A DNA stretch of 44,808 nucleotides from an uncultured Actinomycetes bacterium (GTDB lineage Bacteria > Actinomycetota > Thermoleophilia > Solirubrobacterales > 70-9): the NCBI GenBank assembly GCA_946479725.1, contig CAMLHB010000002.1, positions 1-44,808 of the forward strand, given 5' to 3'. The position numbers and the translations under genes were made by a program. This document shows positions 32,933 to 40,705 of this stretch, one piece after another. The notes under the pieces are model-generated. The model saw only the letters and a list, made by a program, of their open reading frames with translations. It was not told where the DNA came from and did not search any database. How positions within the stretch are numbered: the stretch's first letter is position 1; each line of letters starts with the position of its first letter.

Positions 32933-34704
32933 TACTCCTCATCCTCCTTTTCGTCGTCGTAGAGGCCTCGCCACTTGGCGAGGGCCGGGGCAAGATCCGG
33001 AGCGCCCGAGAGCTCGCGCCAGGGCGCAAGCTCGGGGTCTTCAGCCTTTGGGAAGGGATTGGGTTTGCGGATCGTGGTGCGAACGGGCAGCACGATCGCT
33101 TCGCCGCTGACCACGGCCTCACCGGTGCGAAGCGAGGGAAGCACGTCCCCGAGACCGGTAACGTTGTCGGGCAGCGCCGACCTGATCTGGCTCTGGTCTT
33201 TGTTGCTCGTCAGGCGCAGGGCGATGAGGGTCCCGCACTGGGCGAGAGCCGTCTCGGGCAGCTCGCTGGGGCGCTGGGTCACCATCATCAATCCGACGCC
33301 GTACTTGCGACCCTCGCGCGCGATGCGGGCGGCGGCTTCGTGGGTGATCTCATTGGCACCCTCGCCGAGGTAGCGGTGCGCCTCCTCGAGGACGAAGAGG
33401 ACCGGGCGCGGCCGGCCAATTCCCGGGCCCTTCTCCTCGGTGCGAAGGGCCAGCTCGAAGAGGAGGCCGAGGACGACGCCGATCGCCCGGTCGGTGACCG
33501 AGGCGGGGACACCGCTGAAGTCGAGTACCGAAATCGGGGCATCCCCGCCAAGCCACTCGACCATCGCTTCCTCCAAGGGGTCCTTGCCCTTGGGATCGGC
33601 CGCGGGTTCCAGCAGGAAGGCGAAATCCGGGTTGCACAGGGCGAGGCGTAGCTGCTCGGGGACCTGTCCGTAGTGTTCGTAGCGAGGACCGCGATCGGGC
33701 TTGCCGCCCGCCGGTTTGTAGGGGGTGAAGCGAGTCGGCTTCAGGGTCGCCGGGTCCCCTTCCTCCTCGATCTTCACCGTGCTCGGATCGCCCTTCTCTT
33801 CTCGGGTTTCGTTGTTCTCGTAATCGAGCTGGTGCCAGACCTCTCGGATCTCGAAGGGCACGGGGGTATCGGCGGTGACCGCGGCAGGATCGAGGTCGAG
33901 CCACTCGGCGGCCTCGACGAACTCGACCCGAGCCTGCGCGACGAGCTCGCTCCAGCGATCGAGAACCGCCTTGCCGATCTTGGCGCCGGTGAAGACCCGC
34001 AGCACCTGCTCGGCCTCGAGCGCCCAGTATGGAACGCGCAGGCGCTTTGTCGGATTCAGCACGCTGCGGACGCTGCCCTTCCCCCCGATCGCCCTCGCGT
34101 ACTCGCCGTGAGGGTCAATGACGACGACGTTTGCCCCCTGCCAACCCTCGGCGATCATCCCTTGCAACAGCTCGGCGACGGCGCTGGTCTTGCCGGCCCC
34201 AGTCGAGCCGACCACGGCGGTGTGCCTGAGAACGAGCTTGGCAGCGTCGAGGCAAATCGGGATGTCGGGGGACGAAGAGAGCAAGCCGAAGCGGATCAGC
34301 TCCTCCCCCTCGCCCGGGAAGACGTGGCGCAGATCCTCGGGCGTGCAGAAGTGCACCGGGTCGTCGAGCCCGGGGTAGCTGGAGATGCCGCGCTCAAAGC
34401 GCTCGAGACTGTTGATTTCTCCGAGCAGCTGCACCTTCAGCCAGCGCTCGCCGACCTGAACGTTCTCCACCGGCGGCAACGGTGAATTGAGCTCGGCGAT
34501 GCCGACCAAAGTGACGGCGCCGACCAGACTGATCGGCCCCTGCGGAAAGCGCACGATCGAGCCGATCTGTCCTACGGATTGCAACTTGCCGCGATAAATT
34601 GGCTGGACGCCGGCCAGCGCAGGATCGAGCGCAACGGTGACGTCGGAGCCGAGCACGTGACGAACGCGCCCGATACAGGTCGGATCGCTCTCACTCATCG
34701 TCAT
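32932..34704 (-). CDS. HerA-type hexameric ATPase (SIR2-HerA defence system)
   Basis: 590 residues from ATG 34704 (MTMSES), overlapping the SIR2 stop by 14 nt; ATG 34698 is also possible. An N-terminal HAS-like barrel (IGRVRHVLGSDVTVALDP) is followed by Walker A GSTGAGKTS (166-174), VVIDPHGEYA, an insertion with charged sequence (290-345), Walker B VLFVLEEAH (435-443), TQRPSEL and ALRLTSNKDQSQIRSALPDN, all typical of HerA/FtsK-like translocases. An acidic tail (DDEKEDEE) ends it. In SIR2-HerA defence systems (also called Nezha) the HerA hexamer docks SIR2 subunits and acts as the sensor or activator. Its pairing here makes that role likely. Confidence 0.93.
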   Translation of the reverse strand: MTMSESDPTCIGRVRHVLGSDVTVALDPALAGVQPIYRGKLQSVGQIGSIVRFPQGPISLVGAVTLVGIAELNSPLPPVENVQVGERWLKVQLLGEINSLERFERGISSYPGLDDPVHFCTPEDLRHVFPGEGEELIRFGLLSSSPDIPICLDAAKLVLRHTAVVGSTGAGKTSAVAELLQGMIAEGWQGANVVVIDPHGEYARAIGGKGSVRSVLNPTKRLRVPYWALEAEQVLRVFTGAKIGKAVLDRWSELVAQARVEFVEAAEWLDLDPAAVTADTPVPFEIREVWHQLDYENNETREEKGDPSTVKIEEEGDPATLKPTRFTPYKPAGGKPDRGPRYEHYGQVPEQLRLALCNPDFAFLLEPAADPKGKDPLEEAMVEWLGGDAPISVLDFSGVPASVTDRAIGVVLGLLFELALRTEEKGPGIGRPRPVLFVLEEAHRYLGEGANEITHEAAARIAREGRKYGVGLMMVTQRPSELPETALAQCGTLIALRLTSNKDQSQIRSALPDNVTGLGDVLPSLRTGEAVVSGEAIVLPVRTTIRKPNPFPKAEDPELAPWRELSGAPDLAPALAKWRGLYDDEKEDEE

Positions 34705-35809
34705 CGTGGGCTGCGGTGCGCGAGGAGCGAGCCAGGAATGCGGCCAGGCCCTCGAACCCCGAAAGCACGAACTCGCCACTCTCCCAGACGCCTGGGGCGG
34801 ATTTCTCCGCGCCGTCGTCGTCCTTTTCGCTCTGCCACTTGCCGCGCTGAGTCCCGAGGATCGCCTCGGTCTTAGTCAGGACCGAGAGCGAGGGAGTCGT
34901 TTCGGCGGTCTTGGCGAGCTGCTTGGGGATCGCCGAATGACAGAAGACGACGTACTCCGAGCGAGGGTGGCGGATAGCGGCGTCGAAGATCAGCTCGTCG
35001 ATGTGGGGGTCGTTGAAGGAGTAGCCCGAGACGAGCAGTAGGGTCTCGGGCTCGTTCAGGGCACGACGAAAGCGGTCCATGAGGACGACGAAGGGAACCC
35101 GGCGCGATTCTTCGTACTTGGTGTCAGCCGGATAAATCGCTGCGGTCTCAGAGCCGCCGGCTGGGCGCCCGAGGCGAATGATCGAGCCGGGATCTCCCTC
35201 CCAGGCCCAGTTGAGGGAGCCGTGAAGCTTCCAGAGGCGGAGGAACTCGGCCGGCAGCGAAGCGTCAGCCGAGAAGCCCTCAACCAGGTCGATGCGAAAC
35301 GGCGCCTTGATCGCCCCGACGAAGCCGTCAAACCAGAGCGCCTTGCGCTGCTCGAGCGCGGTCTCGAGGACGAGGTCATAGTTGACGGAGAAAAGCTCCA
35401 GGGCGCGGTGGTAGGAGCTGCCGACCGCCCAGGCGGCGAGCTTTTTCATCGGGCCGATCTTCTCGTCCTCGTGGTCGAGACTGGAGACGATCGCAGCGCA
35501 GATCTTTGCGTCAAGCTCTTCAGCCCCCTTCCTGTCCAACCCGGCCAGCTCCTGGCCGTCGCCGAGGAGCGCCGCGACGCGCCGCAGGTGCGAGAGCCCT
35601 TCCTCGAGACTACGATCCTCGAGCAGCGCTTCGAAGGCCTCACGTTCGGCCTTGTCGAGCTTCTCCGCGACCGCATTCTGCAACCCGGACACATCAGGCA
35701 GGCTGCAGGCGCGGGAGACTCCGGCCCCGAAGAGGGCGCAGACATGGCGCGAACGGGTTGCGAGCTTCCGTCCGAGCTCCTCCGAGAAGTCGAGGGGATC
35801 GTGGGTCAC
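34691..35809 (-). CDS. SIR2-domain NADase-like effector (SIR2-HerA defence system)
   Basis: 372 residues, GTG 35809. The SIR2_2 domain is clear: VCALFGAGVSRACSLPD (NAD-binding loop, GAGVS 28-32), SVNYDLVLETAL (N143, D145), WKLHGSLNW (catalytic His 196) and LLVSGYSFNDPHIDELIFDA. Asn and His are the residues needed for NAD cleavage in bacterial defence SIR2 proteins. The C-terminal part is acidic and ends HDDDE. It overlaps the HerA gene by 14 nt. In characterised SIR2-HerA systems this subunit depletes NAD+ or cuts DNA after infection, causing abortive infection. That function is transferred by family, not shown here. Confidence 0.92.
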   Translation of the reverse strand: MTHDPLDFSEELGRKLATRSRHVCALFGAGVSRACSLPDVSGLQNAVAEKLDKAEREAFEALLEDRSLEEGLSHLRRVAALLGDGQELAGLDRKGAEELDAKICAAIVSSLDHEDEKIGPMKKLAAWAVGSSYHRALELFSVNYDLVLETALEQRKALWFDGFVGAIKAPFRIDLVEGFSADASLPAEFLRLWKLHGSLNWAWEGDPGSIIRLGRPAGGSETAAIYPADTKYEESRRVPFVVLMDRFRRALNEPETLLLVSGYSFNDPHIDELIFDAAIRHPRSEYVVFCHSAIPKQLAKTAETTPSLSVLTKTEAILGTQRGKWQSEKDDDGAEKSAPGVWESGEFVLSGFEGLAAFLARSSRTAAHDDDE

Positions 35810-35985
35810 CGCGTCGAGGTGGAGGGTGACGCGGTGGTCGCGCCACCGAGCTGGGCGCGGATTGGTACTCGTGATTCTTCCATGCTCCCATTCTGCTCAG
35901 ACAGGCGGACGCTATCGCCGCGGCGTCATCCCGACCTGATGCGGTCGATACAAGGTCGGCACCGGCGATTACGCTCCTCCTCACC

Positions 35986-36918
35986 GTGCGAGGTTTCGCA
36001 GCTAACACCGACTTCGACTGGTACCAGTTCCTGCGTGCACGGCCAGAGCTGCGTGAGGTCAACTTCTGGCGGCCAAGCCAGAGTCGATTTGGCGCACTGC
36101 AATCCGGGGAGCTCTTTTTCTTCAAGCTAAAGGCACCTCACAACGCGATCGGTGGCTTCGGACTCTTCACCCGGGCGGCGGTTCTACCTATCTGGGAGGC
36201 CTGGGACGTTTTCGGGCTGGCGAATGGCGTTGCAGATCGTGATTCCCTGCTAGGGAGACTGGGGCGACTCAGTCACGGCGCAGGAAAGGGCATCACCATC
36301 GACGACTGGATCGGCTGCCTAGCGATCGCCGAGCCGGTGTTCTTCCCCCCAGACAGCTGGGTGCCGGTTCCCTCCGATTGGAGTAGGTCGATCGTGTCAG
36401 GAAAGAGGTACGACCTAACGACCGGTGAGGGGCGTCGACTGTATGAGGCGTGCCTGGAGTCCGCGGCGGCCAGCGAACAGGCCGCGGAGTGGAGTGTGGA
36501 AGCTCTGTACGCGGCACGTCATGGCAAGGCCTTGGAGGTGCGGCCACGATTGGGGCAGGCGACCTTCCGAATTGCAGTCCTAGACGCCTACTCTCGGCGC
36601 TGCGCGATCACCGGAGAGCGCTCCTTGCCCGTTATCGAGGCATCACATATCCAGCCCTTCTCTCATGGAGGGACGCATGTCGTGCCCAACGGCCTGCCCC
36701 TGCGCCGCGACATCCACCGACTCTTCGACCTCGGCTACGTCAGCGTGCGACCCGACTGCTCGTTCGCGGTCAGCCAAGCGCTCCGTGACGAATACGAGAA
36801 CGGCCGCGTCTACTACGAGATGGCCGGCAGAAAACTGCGCGACCCTGCTCACCCAGGGGACCGAGCCGACCCCACGCTCTTGGAGTGGCACTACGACGAG
36901 GTGTTTCGACAACCGTAG
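35986..36918 (+). CDS. HNH endonuclease with an N-terminal domain of unknown type
   Basis: 310 residues, GTG 35986. The C-terminal HNH_2 domain reads AVLDAYSRRCAITGERSLPVIEASHIQPFSHGGTHVVPNGLPLRRDIHRLFDLGYVSV (about residues 195-253), with the CxxxG entry, ASHI histidine and N-G-L-x-L-x-x-x-x-H pair of the His-Asn-His site. The N-terminal 100 residues (FWRPSQSRFGALQSGELFFFKLKAPHNAIGGFGLFTR) look like a compact beta-barrel of the EVE/PUA-like kind used to read modified bases; this is a guess. It is divergent from the SIR2-HerA operon across 176 nt. It may be a type IV-like restriction enzyme. Confidence 0.82.
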   Translation: MRGFAANTDFDWYQFLRARPELREVNFWRPSQSRFGALQSGELFFFKLKAPHNAIGGFGLFTRAAVLPIWEAWDVFGLANGVADRDSLLGRLGRLSHGAGKGITIDDWIGCLAIAEPVFFPPDSWVPVPSDWSRSIVSGKRYDLTTGEGRRLYEACLESAAASEQAAEWSVEALYAARHGKALEVRPRLGQATFRIAVLDAYSRRCAITGERSLPVIEASHIQPFSHGGTHVVPNGLPLRRDIHRLFDLGYVSVRPDCSFAVSQALRDEYENGRVYYEMAGRKLRDPAHPGDRADPTLLEWHYDEVFRQP

Positions 36919-36992
36919 TCCGGCCCACCGAACCGGTCTCGAGCCCGATCATGGAGTCCTCCCCAGACACGCCTGAGCACGCGCAACAGACG

Positions 36993-37400
36993 TCAAGGCC
37001 AGAGACGCCTGAGGCCCTCCGCATAGACGCCGTAGATATACGGGCCTGGCCTGCGGGCTTGGCGGACGATTCGGTGGCGGTTTGAAACGAATCGCTCAGT
37101 CTGCTCTGCGCCACGCATATTGCGGTTGGTCAGGCAGAAGACGCGAACGGCCGCCTCGGTGAGGGCGTCGCGCTCGGCGGGGCGGCGGCGGATCGCGTCG
37201 TCCTTGGTGAGAACGATCCAGTCGTTTTTTCCGGCGTCTCGCAGCCAAACCTCGTCGGCGAGAAGCTGGGAGCGCTCCTCGCCGTAGACGTCGGCCATCG
37301 AATAGATCGTGAGCCCGGCATCGCGAAGCCCCTCGACGATGCTCTTGCCGAGGCTGCGGTCAACAAAGAACTCGACTGGCCTCTCCTTGGGACGAGACAT
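36993..37400 (-). CDS. PIN-like toxin (VapC45-type)
   Basis: 135 residues, ATG 37400. VEFFVDRSLGKSIVEGLRDAGLTIYSMADVYGEERSQLLADEVWLRDAGKNDWIVLTKDDAIRR shows the PIN-like layout: first Asp in FVDRSLG, an acidic residue in DEVWL and the TKDD acidic pair near the basic strand. This matches the VapC45 PIN-like family rather than classical VapC. It lies downstream of the DUF433-type protein gene with a 39-nt gap on the same strand. The pair is a probable toxin-antitoxin module; RNA cleavage is the family's expected activity. All acidic positions look intact. Confidence 0.78.
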   Translation of the reverse strand: MSRPKERPVEFFVDRSLGKSIVEGLRDAGLTIYSMADVYGEERSQLLADEVWLRDAGKNDWIVLTKDDAIRRRPAERDALTEAAVRVFCLTNRNMRGAEQTERFVSNRHRIVRQARRPGPYIYGVYAEGLRRLWP

Positions 37401-37439
37401 CGCCGCGAGCTATCCGGCGCGGCGCCCTGGATCCACGAT

Positions 37440-38117
37440 TCAGGCGGCCGTCCGGGTCGCTAGCCGGATCACGTCCTCCACCTCATTGGGAGGAACGCTG
37501 AAATCCGTTGCGATCTCGGCCACGGAGTCGCCCGCCTGGAAGCGGTCGACGAGATCCTCAACGCGAGCGCCGCCGTGGGAGACGATCGGAAGGCCAAATG
37601 CGACCTTCGGGTCGACGATCACCTTCGCCTTGCCGTAAGTCGGCAGCCGAACCGAATCCGCCCAGCCGTCCCCACCGTAATGAATGCGCTTGAGATAGTC
37701 CTTGACGACACCGGAGAATTGGCGCTGCTGGGTCCGGACGACGACCAGGTCCATCACCTCGCGCTCGCCGCGCTTGTTCGCGTAGTCGAACAGGACCTCG
37801 GCCCCGTCGGTGTAGAGGCGCTTGGAAGCAAGCGCGTGATCGACGCCGATCTCCTTTTCCAGCACCTCAACAGCGGGTCGAATCCGCTGCAAAGGCACCC
37901 CGGCTCGCCTGAAGCTCGACAGCACGAAGGCCTCAGCGAAACCGATGAAAGGCACCGTCGCCTCCCGGCCGCGCGGCGGAAAACAGGTGATGAGGGGATG
38001 CTTGGCTTCCGGCGGTCGCGCCCAGCGCTGGATGTTCGACTTCGGCACGTCGAGATAGCCAGCCGTCTCGCGCAGCGTGAAGATGGCGCGTGCGAGCCTG
38101 GGGTCGTCTGCCCCCAA
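37440..38117 (-). CDS. VapB45-type antitoxin with C-terminal DUF433 domain
   Basis: About 225 residues with TTG 38117 as the start (reads L-GADDPRLARAIFTLRETAG). The frame is open to ATG 38318, but that ATG lies in a terminator hairpin and upstream sequence is Arg-rich, so it was rejected. No good ribosome site is seen, so the start is uncertain. A MerR/HTH-like N-terminus (TLRETAGYLDVPKSNIQRWAR) is followed by a middle domain, and the last 70 residues form DUF433 (VIVDPKVAFGLPIVSHGGARVEDLVDRFQAGDSVAEIATDFSVPPNEVEDVIRLA). This is the known arrangement of antitoxins for PIN-like VapC45 toxins, whose gene follows. Confidence 0.75.
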   Translation of the reverse strand: MGADDPRLARAIFTLRETAGYLDVPKSNIQRWARPPEAKHPLITCFPPRGREATVPFIGFAEAFVLSSFRRAGVPLQRIRPAVEVLEKEIGVDHALASKRLYTDGAEVLFDYANKRGEREVMDLVVVRTQQRQFSGVVKDYLKRIHYGGDGWADSVRLPTYGKAKVIVDPKVAFGLPIVSHGGARVEDLVDRFQAGDSVAEIATDFSVPPNEVEDVIRLATRTAA

Positions 38118-38243
38118 GCGGGCGTTCTGTTTCGCGCGGATCTTGATCTGAGCCTTCCTTCGGAACTCCGGGCTTCTACTGCCTTTGATCGTAGCGGCGG
38201 CTGCGGTCAGCCAAAGCCTAAATCGACCTCTCTCGGACCTCGT

Positions 38244-38265
38244 GTTGCCCCAGGCGTTGCCCCGG
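38244..38265. repeat. Tandem 12-mer pair, right end of island
   Basis: GTTGCCCCAGGC is followed by GTTGCCCCGG. It matches the pair at 31029-31050 in sequence and orientation, and lies about 75 bp inside the tRNA fragment at 38338-38379. It may be an integrase arm site. Confidence 0.45.
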
Positions 38266-38306
38266 GGGCCATTTTGCGACCTGTTGTCTACATCCCCAGA
38301 GATGCG

Positions 38307-38326
38307 AAAACCCCGCATTTGCGGGG
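38307..38326 (-). terminator. Intrinsic terminator downstream of the tRNA fragment
   Basis: Read on the minus strand: CCCCGC-AAAT-GCGGGG followed by TTTT, 12 nt after the tRNA acceptor end. It is a classic hairpin plus T-run and would end transcription of a tRNA located there. Confidence 0.75.
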
Positions 38327-38337
38327 CTTTCGTGAAA

Positions 38338-38379
38338 TAGCGGGGGCAGGATTCGAACCTGCGACCTTCGGGTTATGAG
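38338..38379 (-). pseudogene. tRNA-Met 3' fragment (right boundary of island)
   Basis: On the minus strand it runs from the CAT anticodon loop to the acceptor end. Over 40 nt it differs from the fragment at 30892-30931 at two sites only, and these two pair with each other in the T stem (G-C against A-T). The sequence before the anticodon loop is not tRNA-like, so this too is a fragment. It is followed by a terminator on the same strand. Confidence 0.8.
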
Positions 38380-38461
38380 TTCTCTGGCGCTGGTTGACCA
38401 GGCTGGTTTTTGGCTTGTTCAAGCGGTTCCCGTTGGTCCGAGTTGGTCCTAGTTTCGCTCA

Positions 38462-38483
38462 ACTTAGTACCCACTTAGTACCC
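38462..38483. repeat. Perfect tandem 11-bp repeat beyond the tRNA fragment
   Basis: ACTTAGTACCC occurs twice back to back. The 454-nt interval 38117-38571 holds no gene; it contains the 12-mer pair, terminator, tRNA fragment, a CTGGT-TG-ACCAG palindrome (38390-38401) and this repeat. Tandem repeats on both sides of a tRNA core look like a phage-type attachment site. Confidence 0.5.
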
Positions 38484-38570
38484 GCGCTGCGCACCCGGCG
38501 CAGCGACTCCGATGCCGCCGCTGACCCGTCGAGACCGAGCTAGATCGAGCCTATTCTCAAATACGCTGAC

Positions 38571-39719
38571 GTGGTGCGCTCTCGCCTCGCCACGATGGGT
38601 ATCGGATCGGAGTCTCCTTCGCGGACCTGGGGCATCGTCGCTACGGCGGGAGCGGTCGCGGCAGCGACGCTGCTGGTCTACCCGCTGAAGGATGTGGCGC
38701 CGGCGGTCTCGCTCGGCGTCGTCTACATCCCCGGCGTCCTCCTGATCTCGACGGTGTGGGGCTGGCGACTCGGCCTGCTCGCGGCGGCGGTGAGCGCGCT
38801 CGCCTTCAACTGGTTCCATATCCCGCCGACGGGGAGGCTCGACATTGCCGCCAACCGGGACGCGGTTGCCTTGGTCACGTTCGCGATCGTCGCCGTCGCC
38901 AGCAGCTCGCTTGCCGAGCTGGCACGCGCTCGGGCCGCCGAAGCCGAGCGGCGCCGGGAGGAGACTGAGGAGGTGCTGGTGCGGCTGCGCGAGCTCTCAG
39001 CCGAGCGCGACCGGATGGAGGCGGAGGCGATCGAGGCCGGCGCGTTGCGGCGCAGCGACGAGCTGAAGACGGCGCTGCTGCGCGCCGTCTCGCATGACCT
39101 GCGCACCCCGCTCACCTCGATCATCGCCGTGGGAACCGCGCTCAACTCGCCGACGCTCACCAGCCAGGAGCGCCAGGAGCTGAGCGAAGCGGTGGTCGAG
39201 GAAGGCGAGCGCCTGTCTCGCCTGGTCGAGAACCTGCTCGACCTCTCCCGTCTTGAGTCGGGGTCGGCCGAACCTCGGCGTGAGCCGATCGACCTCGCGG
39301 GGGTACTGGAGGCGGCGCGGGAATCGCTAGGAGGCGATGCCGCCGCCGTGCGGCTGGGAGTCGATCCCGAGATTCCCGCGCTGGTGGCCGACCCGGTGCA
39401 GCTCGAGCGCGCCTTTGCCAACCTCTTCGTCAACGGGGTCCGCCACGGCAACGGGCGGCCGATCCTCGTGCGTTCCCGGGAGGTCGGCGGCCGTCTTGTC
39501 GTGCGCGTCGTCGATCAGGGGGCAGGGATTCCAGAGCAGGAGCGGGAGCGGATCTTCGAGCCCTTCTACCGAAGAGAGGGCAGCCAAGGGTCCGGCCTCG
39601 GCCTCTCGATCGCCAGGGGATTTGTCGAGGCGAACGGAGGGGAGCTGGCGGTGGAGTCGGTGCCAGGTCAGGGGAGCACCTTCGTCGTTTCGTTTCCGCT
39701 CTCAAAGGAGACCAGTTGA
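38571..39719 (+). CDS. kdpD: Short KdpD-like sensor histidine kinase
   Basis: 382 residues from GTG 38571 (GTG 38574 or ATG 38595 are alternatives). The N-terminal membrane domain (GIVATAGAVAAATLLVYPL ... LLISTVWGWRLGLLAAAVSALAFNWFHIPPTGRLDI) is the DUF4118 four-TM domain characteristic of KdpD. A coiled linker leads to HisKA (AVSHDLRTPLTSIIAVGTALNSP) and the HATPase (FANLFVNGVRHGN; VDQGAGIP; GSGLGLSIARG). Full-length KdpD is about 900 residues; here the N-terminal KdpD and universal-stress domains are absent, so K+/turgor sensing must work without them. It overlaps kdpE by 4 nt and precedes the kdp structural genes. Confidence 0.85.
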   Translation: MVRSRLATMGIGSESPSRTWGIVATAGAVAAATLLVYPLKDVAPAVSLGVVYIPGVLLISTVWGWRLGLLAAAVSALAFNWFHIPPTGRLDIAANRDAVALVTFAIVAVASSSLAELARARAAEAERRREETEEVLVRLRELSAERDRMEAEAIEAGALRRSDELKTALLRAVSHDLRTPLTSIIAVGTALNSPTLTSQERQELSEAVVEEGERLSRLVENLLDLSRLESGSAEPRREPIDLAGVLEAARESLGGDAAAVRLGVDPEIPALVADPVQLERAFANLFVNGVRHGNGRPILVRSREVGGRLVVRVVDQGAGIPEQERERIFEPFYRREGSQGSGLGLSIARGFVEANGGELAVESVPGQGSTFVVSFPLSKETS

Positions 39720-40396
39720 ACGGCCGGACTCCCATCCTCGTCTGCGACGACGAGCCGCAGATCGTGCGGGCGCTGCGGGTGATCCTCCGCGACGCCGGCT
39801 TCGAGGCGGTGCCGGCGAGCACCGGCGAGGAGGCAATCGACCTGGTCGCGGTCCACCCGCCGCAGGCGGCGATTCTCGACCTGATGCTCCCCGACATCGA
39901 CGGGGTCGAGGTGACGCGGCGAATCCGCGAGTGGAGCGAGATGCCGATCGTCGTGCTCTCGGCCGTCGGCGAGGAGGACCGCAAGGTCGAAGCGCTGGCG
40001 GCGGGCGCAGATGACTACGTGACCAAGCCCTTCGGTCCGCGCGAGCTGGTGGCGCGGCTGGAAGCAGCCCTGCGGCGCGCTCGGCCGGAGTCGGAGGAAC
40101 CGGCGATCACGGTCAACGGGCTGGAGATCGACCTCGCCGCGCGGATCGTGCGCCGCGAAGGCGAGGACATTCACCTGACTCCGACCGAGTTCGACCTGCT
40201 GCGGGTGCTGGTCCGCAACCGTGGGCGGCTGATGACCCACCGCGCGCTCTTGGTCGAGGTCTGGGGAGTGGAGTACGAAGACGACCTGCAGGTTCTCCGC
40301 GCCCACGTCGCCAACCTGCGCCGCAAGATCGAGCCGCCCGGCGAGCACGTCTTCATCCGCACCGACCCTGGCGTCGGCTACCGCTTCGCTGGTTAA
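39716..40396 (+). CDS. kdpE: OmpR-family response regulator KdpE
   Basis: 226 residues, TTG start at 39716 overlapping the kinase stop (TTGA). The receiver has acidic DDEP at residues about 11-14, the phospho-acceptor in AAILDLMLPDIDG (about 53-65), a Ser/Thr at VVLSA and the Lys in VTKPFGPREL. The winged-helix DNA-binding domain is ITVNGLEIDLAARIVRREGEDIHLTPTEFDLLRVLVRNRGRLMTHRALLVEVWG ... LRRKIEPPGEHVFIRTDPGVGYRF. It is KdpE by synteny and sequence. It should activate kdpFABC transcription when phosphorylated by the upstream kinase. Confidence 0.9.
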   Translation: MNGRTPILVCDDEPQIVRALRVILRDAGFEAVPASTGEEAIDLVAVHPPQAAILDLMLPDIDGVEVTRRIREWSEMPIVVLSAVGEEDRKVEALAAGADDYVTKPFGPRELVARLEAALRRARPESEEPAITVNGLEIDLAARIVRREGEDIHLTPTEFDLLRVLVRNRGRLMTHRALLVEVWGVEYEDDLQVLRAHVANLRRKIEPPGEHVFIRTDPGVGYRFAG

Positions 40397-40412
40397 AAGC
40401 CCTTCACGAAAT

Positions 40413-40443
40413 CTGTATGCGGCGGGGCCGATCCTTCATGCGG
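40413..40443 (+). promoter_or_regulatory. Tandem direct repeats, candidate KdpE-binding sites
   Basis: CTGTATGCGG (40413-40422) and CTTCATGCGG (40434-40443) match at 8 of 10 positions and are 21 bp apart, two helical turns. They lie 31 bp or more before the first small ORF of the kdp operon, a natural place for a response-regulator dimer site. Confidence 0.45.
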
Positions 40444-40473
40444 CCTTGAGGGGACTCGGCGCATGATCGAAGA

Positions 40474-40599
40474 GTGGTCGTCCTCGCCGACATCTTCCCC
40501 GGAGGTGGCAGCCCGCTTGCCGACGCCGCCGCGATCGCGATCGCGGTTGTTCTGTTCGCCCTCCTCTACCTCTCGATCGAGTTGATCGACCGTGTCTGA
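40474..40599 (+). CDS. Small single-TM protein upstream of kdpF
   Basis: 41 residues from GTG 40474. A short N-terminal part (VVLADIFPGGGS) is followed by a hydrophobic helix (LADAAAIAIAVVLFALLYLSIELIDRV), the last residues being typical of a membrane-interface charge pattern. Its stop overlaps the kdpF start by 8 nt. It resembles KdpF in size and layout but is not the same sequence. It may be an accessory Kdp subunit or a regulatory peptide. There is no clear ribosome-binding site and I do not know a family for it. Confidence 0.55.
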   Translation: MVVLADIFPGGGSPLADAAAIAIAVVLFALLYLSIELIDRV

Positions 40600-40705
40600 G
40601 CTGCCGCTGGCCTCGCTGACCGGGGCCGACGTCTTCGGCCTGCTCGCCTCGGCGGTGGTCTTTGCCTACCTCCTCTACGCGCTGCTGCGCGGGGAGAAGC
40701 TCTGA
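40592..40705 (+). CDS. kdpF: KdpF, small subunit of the K+-transporting ATPase
   Basis: 37 residues from GTG 40592. One TM helix (ADVFGLLASAVVFAYLLYALLRGEKL) ends in the typical YLLYALLR-x-E-K-L/F motif of KdpF. The stop overlaps the kdpA start (TGATG). KdpF stabilises the KdpABC complex by sitting at the KdpA-lipid interface. Its length is in the usual range (about 29-40). Confidence 0.85.
   Translation: MSELPLASLTGADVFGLLASAVVFAYLLYALLRGEKL

Noticed and set aside
38316..38318. ATG 38318 as start of the DUF433-type antitoxin
   Set aside because: It lies in the loop of the intrinsic terminator, and the sequence that follows is not protein-like.
37575..38378. Plus-strand frame ending AGAGFEPATFGL
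   Set aside because: The ending is again translated tRNA-fragment sequence; the body is antisense to the DUF433 protein.
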